This document shows, one piece after another, positions 1 to 9,500 of a stretch of 40,056 bases of DNA. The first letter of the stretch is position 1; every line of letters begins with the position of its first letter. Below the pieces are notes generated by a model. That model did no database searches. It saw only the letters and a program-made list of their open reading frames with translations, and was not told the origin of the DNA. The stretch comes from Hydnum rufescens UP504. Taxonomy: Eukaryota; Basidiomycota; Agaricomycetes; Cantharellales; Hydnaceae. The DNA lies in assembly GCA_014904985.1 (NCBI GenBank), contig MU128938.1:15111-55166 (forward strand), in the 5' to 3' direction. The translations under genes and the position numbers were made by a program.

Positions 1-24
1 CAACACAACCAAGGATGATGAGTG

Positions 25-480
25 TCAGGATCAAATTGACATTTGCTTCTGCTAAGGACTTACCCATCAAAGTATCATTCTTCATTGACTCTATCATATG
101 GCACCTACTTCTTCAAATGCTCTCATCTCCCTCTCCCTCCATTCACTAAGGGGTTATTGTCATCCTTGCCATTATTGGCATTTCTCTTATTATATTGCCC
201 CATTGCCCTCATTCTATTGGGCCTCGACCAGCAGGCTATGGGCTGGGTAGTCAACCAGTGGCAGCATTGGCACCCTTGTCAGCACCTGTCATTCCCTCAC
301 TCCCCACATGAGTCCATGCAGTTGCCAATCCAGACTCCCCCTCCTCCTCCTCTGCCCCCAGTCCCTGAATCCACACCACCTGTCCCAATCCATACTCCAT
401 CCACATCATTACAGTCCTTCAACACTTTGGACACCTTTGGAGTACCCAGGCATACACTGCCTTGGAAGTACATATGCTAA
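25..480 (+). repeat. Direct repeat unit, copy 1, with proline-rich reading frame
   Basis: This stretch is repeated with small differences at 1432-1875, about 1.4 kb downstream in the same orientation. Both copies keep one reading frame to the end, which closes with a proline-rich segment (run of PPPPP) followed by a shared tail around TLDTFGVPR and LPWKYI. The common frame suggests that it is or was coding, probably part of a transposable element. No protein family is recognised. The frame has no clear ATG start here and the left end runs to the window edge. Confidence 0.6.
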
Positions 481-483
481 GGG

Positions 484-1130
484 GGTGTTAAGGGTCATTC
501 CTAGTATGGGGGAGTGATTATGTAATCAGGCCAAGTAGGAATGGGAAGCCCTTTAATATATCTGACAAGTGGATTCATGAAGCGAATGATTATGTAATGT
601 TGTGGAAGATGAGAACACAGAGATCAGAGCAAACGAACTGAATTCCCAAGAGACTTGAGACAAGAGAGAATGGATGAAGAGAGAGTCAGGTACAGACATA
701 TATTCTCAATCTTTCTAAGAAGCTAGAGTACTGGAGATAGCTACTTATATAGAGATCAAGGACAATAAGGGAGGAAATACAATAAGGTGAGGGAGATGAG
801 GTCACGTGATGGGGTTATGTAAGAGGTTGCGAGTATGACTTGTAACAGGGGGATACATATGGAAGTTGGGGCATAGCCATGTGGAGTGTGCACAGGATTC
901 GTAACATGGCTTGTCAGCTTAGTGAGGCTTAGTGATGGTGGCTGTGGAGGCTGACTGATGGGCTGTGGAGCCTGCACTCTAGGAGGATCCAGAAGGTTAT
1001 GGAAGATGGCAGAAGGCTCTGGAAGGCTGGTGGCTGTGTGCAGGAAGTAGTATTTATAGCCCTTTGCAGTTGGGGGATCACCAGTTTCAATCTCTCATGA
1101 TTCCCACTGCAATAGGTGCAAGGATTCCCA
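484..1130 (+). mobile_element. Possible LTR-type sequence after a purine tract
   Basis: Straight after repeat copy 1 there is a G-rich tract followed by TGTTAAGG, and 25 bases on a second tract (GGGGGAG) followed by TGATTATGTAATCA. A purine tract directly followed by TG is the usual 3' arrangement of a Ty1/copia element entering its LTR. TGATTATGTAAT occurs again near 584. A TATA-like TTATATAG lies near 747. I could not find the other LTR or a target-site duplication, so the element boundaries are guesses. Confidence 0.3.
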
Positions 1131-1431
1131 CTGGGATAGTGTGTGGTTAATTAATCTCTTTCCTCTTTCTGTTTGTGGCTTCAATGGCAGTGTTGCCCTG
1201 ACAATCATGAATTCCACCTGTTTATATCACTTTCACCTTGCAGATCTTGCAAATTTACACTTTTTAAGCACTCAAAATGCACCTGTGAAATATCTAGGTC
1301 AGTCCTTGGGAAAGACTGTCTTGCAGCTCCTGGCTATGTTTCTGAGAAGCTATACATAAAATATCAGCTCTCTAGGTGGTCACCAGCACATGTAAAATGC
1401 TGATGAATTACTGGATCTTGATCTAATTTGT

Positions 1432-1875
1432 GTCAGGATCAAATTGACATTTGCTTCTGCCTAAGGACTTACCCGTCAAATATCATTCTTCATCACTCTA
1501 TCCTATGGTGGCCTACTTCTTCAAATGCTCTTGTCCCTCTCTCCCTCCATTCACTAAGGGGTTATTGTCATCCTTGCCATTATTGGCATTTCTCTTATTA
1601 TTATTGCCCTATTCTATCAGGCCTCGGCCAGCAGGCTATGGGCTGGGTAGTCAACCAGTGGCAGCATTGGCGCCTTGTCAGCACCTGTCGTTCCTGCTCC
1701 CCACATGAGTCCATGGAGTTGCCAATCCAGACTCCCCCTCCTCCTCCTCACCCCAGTCCCTGAATCCACACCACCTGTCCCAATCTGTACTCCATCCACA
1801 TCATTACAGTCATTTAACACTTTGGACACCTTTGGAGTACCCAGGCGTACACTGCCTTGGAAGTACATACGCTAA
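1432..1875 (+). repeat. Direct repeat unit, copy 2
   Basis: Second copy of the unit at 25-480. It starts with the same TGTCAGGATCAAATTGACAT and ends at the same CTTGGAAGTACAT position, then diverges (CTAATTTCAGG here, CTAAGGGGGTG in copy 1). Small insertions and deletions separate the copies, but the last roughly 60 codons keep the same frame in both, which argues for former or present coding constraint. Sequence after this copy (near 1925-1955) resembles sequence near 39745-39775 at the other end of the window. Confidence 0.6.
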
Positions 1876-2270
1876 TTTCAGGATTCTTTTTGGACACAAC
1901 CCTGTGTATATACAGCCTGTAACTACATACCAAATATGGGCCCAGTTGCATGAGAATTGAAGGGTGTAGAAGAGAAATGGCAATTACATGGTGGTGGCAA
2001 TGAGGGTGATGACTAATAGTACTCTGACATCTTTTCTCTCTTATCCCATTTGCATGTTTTACCTAACCTCTTGTAAATACTATAAAAGCCAAGCTTAGGC
2101 TCACCAAAATACTGACCTTCTCTGTATTCTTCCCAACATGCCCCTCTATTCATTTGAGCAACTGAGGCTCTCAGATTGTCCAAATTCGTCACCCACTTCC
2201 CCGACTCTTATGTTTACATAAGAGAGGGTTTTAGAGGGAATTTCATTGCCATGAGACCACTTTCAATGTC

Positions 2271-2429
2271 CATGGCTGTGTGTCCATGGCTGTGTGTCCA
2301 TGGCTGTGTGTCCGTCCATGGCTGTGTGTCCATCCATGGCTGTGCATCCATGGCTGTGCATCCATGGCTGTGTGTCCATGGCTGTGTGTCCATGGCTGTG
2401 TGTCCATGGCTGTGCATCCATGGCTGTGT
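2271..2429. repeat. 14-bp minisatellite, about 11 units
   Basis: Tandem array of the unit CATGGCTGTGTGTC, with variants carrying an extra 4 bases (CATC or CGTC) or GCATC in place of GTGTC. CATGGCTGTG starts at 2271, 2285, 2299, 2317, 2335, 2349, 2363, 2377, 2391, 2405 and 2419. The array is open in several frames on both strands (for example repeats of HGHTAMDTQPW on the minus strand). That follows from the repeat itself and is not evidence for a gene. Confidence 0.9.
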
Positions 2430-3485
2430 AGTCATCAGTGCTCTGTATCCCAAGGCCCTCATCATCTCTAACACAGGCCATGACAAGGTGGAGGAGGAAC
2501 CACTGGTCTCGCTGGGCTCAGAGTCTTCCTCGGGTCGACCGGGACTCTCGGGTTTGCATTGACCAAAGCCATGTCTTTCGACACATGCCTCAAGCTTCAT
2601 TTTCACTTTTGTCTCTGGATGTATGAAGTAAACTATCTCCTTGAGCAGATGGGACTTCATGAACAAGATGAGAGGCTTCCGGAGCTGCTTGATCCACAAT
2701 GGGATTTTCCTTTTAGGCAAGAAGTCTTGTGATGAACTATGACCCAGCACTGTGCATACCCCATCTTCTACACCAATGACAGCCATCTTCCTAAACCTGG
2801 CCTGAAATCAGTTTCCACTCAGATTCTTAGTGATCAACCACCAAGAACTGCGTGTATTTTAAGACTGTAAATTCTGTTGTGATCATAAACACTATTCAAG
2901 GGCACCTCAAATAGAAGCAGTGTTGATGATAGTGGTAGGATGCAAGAGAAAAACTGAGTAAAATCAACGGACTACTAGCAAATGTCCTAAACAGCCGCGC
3001 CGGTGATTAGAGTCGGGGATTGGCGCTTGTCACCGCTACCGATAGTAATCAGGGGATCGAACACGATAACTCTCACTACTTATGAGTATGAGAAGTCAGA
3101 GGGAGATTGCCTGAGGCAGAATGAGAGCTTTTGTGAAAGGGACCAGAAACACCCGCCTAGCTATAGTTTTGTAATTCCTTCCCAGTGTCTCAGAACACTT
3201 TTCCCCAAAACTTTCAGCAAGTCATGGAGGTACCTATTATTTGCGATACCATCCCCTCCAATGCAGCAGAGCATGATGTAACTCCTCATAGGACAGTGAA
3301 TACCTTGAGCTGTGGAAAAGGGTGCTAGTTTTGTAAGGTATGTACAACAAGATGATTATGTCATGGGGTCTTTGGAATGCGTGAAGTGCGACTCCATGGT
3401 CTGCAAGAGCAATATGTAAGGAAAACAGAGAGAAGGGCGAAGTAATGTGAATCGATTTGCTCGTGAGTGCGACAGCGTAAATTTT
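2430..3485. other. Stretch without a supported gene
   Basis: A minus-strand open frame (2214-2786) runs from here into the minisatellite. It has an ordinary-looking N-terminal half with no family I recognise, and I do not call it a gene. The rest shows no coding signal I can support. The part nearest 3485 would be the 3' flank of the Clr2-type gene. Confidence 0.4.
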
Positions 3486-4286
3486 TCAGGCGGCTTCATC
3501 GTCCAGGTCCAGTTCAGGGGAAGAAATATTGGAGCTTGCACTACGTCCGCCAGGACCTTCGGGAGATAACTGCCTCTTCTTATTCTTCCTCCTTGGAGAG
3601 TTCGGGTCACAATACTGGCATACGCAAGGCTTGCTGTCCCCGAGCATAAGCCACTCCGCATGATCGTAGAACTCCTCGGGCTGTCACATGGATACAATGA
3701 ATGAGCAAACACGCTTGGGGGATTGAGGAGGGTGCTTACCGATCTAAAGCAAACCACACTCGATGAACCATACAGGTACAGATCTCTGCGATCTGGATTC
3801 GCAATACGTTTTTGTGCAAATAGGGCGTAGCCTACTGGGAAATCCCGAAGGATATACCGGTATCCCTCTGGAGACAAGTCGCATGGTTGGCCTATATACC
3901 AAGGAAGAGGCAAGAGGCAAGGGCGAGGGGATCTCACCTGTTTCTTTGAATTTGTTCCCCAAATAAGTTCCGATCTTCTCCTTCCAATGATTCAGGACGC
4001 TTGCTCGACGCTGCTGCTCCATCCGGGGCAGGCTATTGTTGGCCTCCTCGTCGTCGATACGAAAGAACCCGTGCGTGTCATCGGGAGCCACACCTGTATC
4101 GCTCGTTGGCCAACGCGTCGAATCACCGTCTGAGTTCGGAAATCGCAACTTTCCCGAGTACGGCGTTCCTGGCTTCTTCTTCACGTGTCGCGTCGCGGTG
4201 GCTCCTGCACGGGGGCGAGATGTAGAGGCCGTGCGAGGGTCAGATGCAGACGCTACTCTGCCTCTGTTGATCAAGAGGTAACCCAT
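3486..4286 (-). CDS. Small Clr2-type transcription-silencing domain protein
   Basis: Three exons on the minus strand (4286-3938, 3891-3740, 3680-3486), two GT-AG introns of 46 and 59 nt, about 231 residues. The spliced protein shows the order typical of the Clr2 N-terminal domain: SDGDSTRWP, WKEKIGTYLGNKF, SPEGYRYILRDFPVGYALFA, DLYLYGSS, then FRSPEEFYDHAEWLM and a CVCQYC zinc-knuckle-like motif formed across the last junction. In fission yeast Clr2 is part of the SHREC silencing complex. In Agaricomycetes short proteins with this domain are common and of unknown role. The tail after CQYC is basic then acidic (KNKK, ending LDLDDEAA) and stops early, so the C-terminal Clr2 parts are absent. The start at 4286 is the first in-frame ATG but the first 60 residues do not match the domain, so the true start may lie inside or in a further upstream exon. 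Confidence 0.75.
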
Positions 4287-5027
4287 TTGTTGTAGAACGA
4301 TTCGACGAAAAGTAGAGCAGTCAAGTGAGTAGGACGCGACGGGAAAGGAGCAATATGAACCCAGGCCAATACAAAGCGGCCAGAATTCTGGAGCGCCCCA
4401 TTAATTGTGTGGCTTGCTATTTCGGTCATTCCCGAAACGAGGATGATGGAACTTGACCTCTAGGTTGGAGGCGGAATATTTGTGTATTTATACTGCAGGG
4501 CAGCAGGGGGAACGATCCACGGATATGCGGGGCTTGCAGATCATAGCAATACTGGGGTAGTACTGGGGTGTCCTGTCTTACCGTTAGCTAATTGCTCAGA
4601 CTCTCCTGAGTCTCTTCTCACTGGGTCACATGGTGGGCATGCTGAATTTCATCAACTTGTGCAATGTGGTGGCCCCCGATCTCGAGGACCGAATGAGATT
4701 GACAGGTGTTGGAATCCAAGTCCAGGGTCCAGGTTTGCTTCCGTGATACCGTGTACAGTGCTCATAGCACATTGACTGCCTCATCCAAAGTTGAAATTGT
4801 GTACCATTAGCACGTCCCGCGAGTTACAAAGTCGGTTGCTTCTTTCGAGATGCCATTGGACGGACTCGTAGTTATCCAAACATTTCTCATCTGTTGCCTC
4901 CACCGTCCGGGAATTATAGAATTCTACTGAGTTGAATCCAGCTCCAAGGATCATCCTGCATTACTTTCAGCCGCTTCATCACTCACGACCATAACACTCC
5001 TTCCTGTAGACTGGTATCCCCTGTCTG
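4287..5027. other. Intergenic region between divergent genes
   Basis: Separates the minus-strand Clr2-type gene from the plus-strand zinc-cluster factor, so it should hold both promoters. An open frame at 4482-4775 has no recognisable content. I see no conserved motif or repeat. Confidence 0.4.
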
Positions 5028-7155
5028 ATGACCCCGACACAGCTCCGGTCTCGCGACTACACTTGCCGTACGTACATGCCCATACTTATTAGTGGCAGAG
5101 ACGCACGCTGATGCCCCTGATCGTAGTGGAATGTCGCAGAAGAAAAATTGTAATCATTTACTTAACGCATGCCTACCGTCCCCTTAGCTGCTAATGAGGA
5201 GTACACATTAGAAATGCGATGGCGTGCAGCCGAGCTGCACCCGCTGCGCTCGTGTCTCCAAGGCTTGTATCTTTCGACCCTTGGAGCGCATTCCTAACAC
5301 ACGGCGCCTCGAGGATAGACTTGCCGAGCTCGAGCTCAAATTTTCCGAGCTCGCCAGCCACGGTGAACAGCCGGTCTCGATTTCTCCAGTATTCCTTGCG
5401 AGGTTGGATCAATTCGCTAAAGGGAAATCGATCTGCCGTGCCAGACCATTTCTTCCTATTTTCCCTGATCTGAACACGACTTCCGCCGAGGCCGGTGTCA
5501 CATCTCTATCCCACCTTGAGGAGGGCTATGGCAGTCTTGTTCATCGCGAGATCGTGGAGGATGCACTGCTCTCTTGGAATCCCAATGCTGATATGCCGCG
5601 AAGACTACGCGAGTGCCTGTAAGTGGTGGATATTGTCACCCCGCTACTATCCCCTTATTCGCTTGTTATTCGGAAGAGTTCGAGTATTCCTCCCCTTCCG
5701 TCTCCATTTCTTCTTTTTTATGCACATTCCAACCCTTCTTCGCAACATGAACCACCATCCCGGACATCCAGATGGCATCCACCCAGGCCTTCTCAATGCT
5801 ATTTTCCTCGCTGCTTGTCATGTTGTTGGTGGCAAAGCAACCTCCTTTGAAAGCACATTCCTGGCTCGCGCACGGGAATATATTGGACAATCGCTTTCCC
5901 AAGCTGATCGTTTGATGCATTTCATGTGGGCTAATATCATCCTCTCTATTTACTTTGGTAGGAGGACCCAGCTTAGAGCAGCCTTCAGCATTAGCGACAC
6001 AACTATGACGTTTGCAATTGCGTGTGGGTTGCACTTGCAAGAGTCTTCCTGCAGCCTTTTGCCTCACGATCCTCATGATCCTTTCAACGCAAATGAACGC
6101 TGGGATTTGTGGTGTGCTATTTGCCTGATGCACGCAACTGCACGGACACTTAATGACGAGGGCAATTATTTCCCGGAGGTAGTTTTTTCTAATTTGCCTA
6201 ACATCGCAATCTTTAATCTCTGTGCACCAGGCGATTGCAGAGACTAGACGGCGATTTTTCAATCGTCCCCGAAAAGTAGGTCCAAGTGGTGGCGTTTCGT
6301 TGTGTTTAATGACCCTTGTTTCGAGGTCGAGTCTGCTTTAGATATCTTAATAGAATGCGTGTTGATATGGGACTCCATTCATATGCTCCAGAAATCGCAC
6401 GGTAAGTCATCAGTGCGACCTCGAATGAGATCTCCCTCATCGTATTGCTTATTGATACGATAGGCGCTGGAGATAAGACGAAGCGTACCGCTGATTTCTG
6501 GAAAGAATTTGACTCCATTGAGGCTACTCTGATCGACTTTCAGCGCCGACTTCCTCCTCCAGACAATCCTGTGGGTCTTTACCCCTCGGAGGCATCCTGT
6601 ACTAGTATGAACCCCTTCCTCGTGCGGGCCATGTTTATATCGTATTTCTGCACCATCCAATTATACAACATGATACTGGAGGATGAAACTCGACAGGCCT
6701 ATGACAAAGTTCTGAACGCCACATACTCTTCCGCGGCGTTGTCGGGACGTCTTCGCAGGACGTCTGGCATTCCACCTATTCTTGTCCCGTTCGGCACGTT
6801 GGTCAGTGCTCTCAGTGTATGACGTCCTAAATAGTTAATATACTCGTTCTCCGCGCACAAGATCATGGTATATTGTGGTTGCGAAGTTCTTATTCGCGAT
6901 TTGCAATGGATCCGATCAAGGCCTTCGTCCCGGAAAGATGTCGTCCGCTTTCGGGAAACGGAAGCAGCCTTGCGAGATTTACTCGATCTCTTCCTAGATT
7001 TGCTGCGTTTGTACCCCGCCATCCGTGCGTATTCCCCTTTCCTACGTTCAAGTCACCTAGCCCAACAAACTCTGACAGCGTTGCTCTGGACAGAAACAAC
7101 CGTAGCGAAGCTGTATGGTCTCCTCCTTGGCAACGAATCTTACGACACCATCTAA
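5028..7155 (+). CDS. Zn(II)2Cys6 fungal transcription factor
   Basis: Nuclear DNA-binding regulator. The zinc cluster is built from three exons: 5028-5067 (MTPTQLRSRDYTC), 5127-5149 (23 nt, giving LECRRRKI) and 5212-5618 (KCDGVQPSCTRC then ARVSKACIF). Together they give all six cysteines in the order C-x2-C-x6-C-x6-C-x2-C-x6-C. A coiled-coil-like linker (LEDRLAELELKFSEL) follows. Exon 4 (5677-6178) starts the fungal-specific regulatory domain (HPGLLNAIFLAACHV, then ANERWDLWCAICLMHA). Later exons include 6464-6801 (FWKEFDSIEATLIDF) and 6862-7155 (CGCEVLIRDLQW to a TAA stop). The stretch 6230-6463 is coding in part but I could not settle its junctions. The start is supported by the in-frame ATG 12 codons before the first cysteine. 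The target genes are unknown; the RING gene downstream is on the same strand 313 bp away. Confidence 0.85.
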
Positions 7156-7468
7156 CGTGCTGACCCTAAATGCCGGAAGCTGCCTCCATCACTGCATTCT
7201 TGCGCGCCCTTGCCCCTGAAACTTCATTCTGTATTCCTACCCGTCATGTATCCATATGTGGGTCCACAAGCATGCAGAGCTAACTGCACATTACTGTGAT
7301 ACCCTCAAAGTGCACAACGAAAGATTTATCAGGTCCTAGACAATTATAGGCATCATTGTGAGAGTAACCACTAGATTGGTGTGACTGTGACTCATAATGA
7401 ACGCGAAACTGTGACATCCACTCATCCGCCAACGCGCGTCTCCATTTGTGGTCTGGTTGACCAGACAA
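7156..7468. other. Intergenic spacer
   Basis: Short spacer between the transcription factor stop and the RING protein start. No feature seen. Confidence 0.4.
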
Positions 7469-8336
7469 ATGGATTACCGAGATTCGGATCTCGATGTGCT
7501 TGCTTTCTTAGAACATCTGTAAGTCGCACTTCCTCCCTTTGAGTCCCATAGTGACCGTGGCTTGGTCTCGACAGCCAAGATCCCGACCCAAGTGTGCGCA
7601 ATGTGTTTGTAGACAATCTGCCTAGAATCACAGAGGTGCAACTTTATTCTACGGGGCTGAGTGGTAAGCAATTTCTGCCTACCTTTAGGAACCCTGTCAT
7701 CAATGCACTGCTCCAAATACATAAAGGGGAACATTGTCCAATATGTCAAGAAACCTTTCTCTCCGTCATCGCTTCCGAAGAAATGGCAGAGGCTATGGAT
7801 AGTCCAGCTGTGTCGCAGTATGATACTGGTGTCACTAAACTTCCCTCATGCGGTCATCACTTCTGTCGCAAAGAGTTCGCTCTGAGATCCCCTCTTTCTC
7901 GATTATGATGCTCACCCTTCGCCTGCAACCAGCATATCGAAGTGGATCATTTCTGCCGTATGTGACCCATTCGTATGTATGTGGGGATGTCGGCCGATGG
8001 GTCTTATTTTATCTGTTTTCGTAGAAGAAGGATACTTGCCCAGCTTGTCGTTCTCCAATCGGACTGCCGCCTTCCACTGGCACACAGAACGATGTACCTT
8101 TGAGCGTGTTTCAGGCCCCCGAAGCCGAAGGGGACCCGGAACTCGCTGCTCCCGAGTTTCCAGATGGATTGGGAGGAGACGAGGAAAGCCGCCGTTTATT
8201 CCTGGACTCATTGAGGCAGTTGGGGGTCCATATAGATGACGCGATATTGAATAACCTAGTTACTGGTACTGGTGCTGGGGGCGCGGGATACTCGAGAAAC
8301 GATAGCAGGAATGAGTTTTCTGGCATGTATTCATGA
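7469..8336 (+). CDS. Small RING-finger protein, probable E3 ubiquitin ligase
   Basis: Four exons (7469-7518, 7575-7874, 7933-7957, 8025-8336), all junctions in phase, about 228 residues. The RING is split over exons 2-4: CPICQETF near residue 70, CGHHFCRK at the end of exon 2, DISKWIISA in the 25-nt exon 3 and KKDTCPACRSPIG at the start of exon 4. The sixth zinc ligand, normally Cys (FCxxC), is Asp in this protein (FCRKD), a substitution I associate with small basidiomycete RING proteins. The N-terminal 60 residues (VRNVFVDNLPRITEVQLYS) match nothing I recognise. The C-terminus is acidic then glycine-rich and likely disordered. RING proteins recruit E2 enzymes; substrate unknown. The start is the ATG at 7469, 16 codons before the first donor. 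Confidence 0.8.
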
Positions 8337-9500
8337 CCCGGTTCTCGGCATCGGCGCGATCATGTCGGCTTTCTCACGGTGGACATGTACAGGAAATTGC
8401 ATTTGTGGCACTTTTGACCTCGTGTACTGCATGATTTCTTTGGATTTAGCCTCTGTGCGGGTTCAGGTGAAGCGTAAGTGAAGGCAAACCCCCTAGCACT
8501 CGACAAGACTTCCAAAACAATCAAAGTTGTACCCCTGGGGTAAATTTCGAATTCTGGCGGTTACACTACTCGGGACATCTGAGAGAAGGTTTAGAGGGAG
8601 AAACAATTCAACATTCGAAGATTAGAGAGGAAATGTAGAGTCGTCGCACGCAAAGGGGGGCTTCCTGGGAACAGCAATCCTACCAGATGCCCTTCTGGCA
8701 CGATTCCTTGGTTTGGCAGTGACTACATGTGATACCAATCTGAGCAGTAGTCAGCGGATTATCTTTGATTTTGGGCGATTAATTGCGTGGGAGATCCAGG
8801 GCCAAGACGGCTTCAATCCGTCCCACTCCCGCAACGGAAACTGCAAATTCTTTGCCTGAACGTCGGCACGGCTACTGTACTAGCTATGACCGGTCACAAC
8901 GGACCGTGGACAGCACTCGGTATCTGTTGGCGTGAGTCAGCTTGACCCAACTGGTATCATTAAGTGTTGAACAGTGATACACCTGACTTCACACACATCC
9001 ATGAAGGCATGCCCCTCAGGCTCTCCCCAATGAGTGGGCGTGCCACAGCAACGACATGCTATGATGGAAGGTCCACGAGATTTCCAATTGGTGGAGCAAG
9101 TGTGCCCTGACTTTTGAATAAATCAATTCATACACTATCCCGCATGTTCCCATTTATTTCATCGGAAGCAAGCACGACCTTCACAGCTACTCAGAGCTAC
9201 TCTCTCTCAAGTCCCAGCCAGTGTATGAAAGAACCGAAATAATTTCATTCGCTGCTTTCATAAGTGCAACGTAATTGACCTCCACCTGCGGATTTCAAAA
9301 ATGCGGCAAGAATTGTTCGGAGCAACACGTCGCTTACGCCCCGGCAAGTCCCGCCTCGTTCAGCCACGCGATCCAGGGACTCTCTCCCATTCCGGATTCT
9401 CCTCGGCGCAAGCTCAGTCCATCACTGAGCGTGTCGTCTCCACCACCAAGGCCAATAACGGCCCTTGTCTTGAGGAACATCGTCCCCCTTGCTACTGCCA
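8337..9500. other. Intergenic region without recognisable gene
   Basis: Contains only short open frames with no family resemblance. Frames open at 9275-9517 and 9301-9753 overlap the start of the deubiquitinase and are probably its 5' leader or shadows. No repeats seen. Confidence 0.4.

Noticed and set aside
2271..2429. CRISPR-like array
   Set aside because: Units are contiguous 14-mers without spacers in eukaryotic DNA; this is a minisatellite.
3000..3075. Minus-strand T-loop-like GTTCGATCCCC suggesting a tRNA
   Set aside because: No matching acceptor stem, anticodon arm or D-arm could be formed at the right distance.
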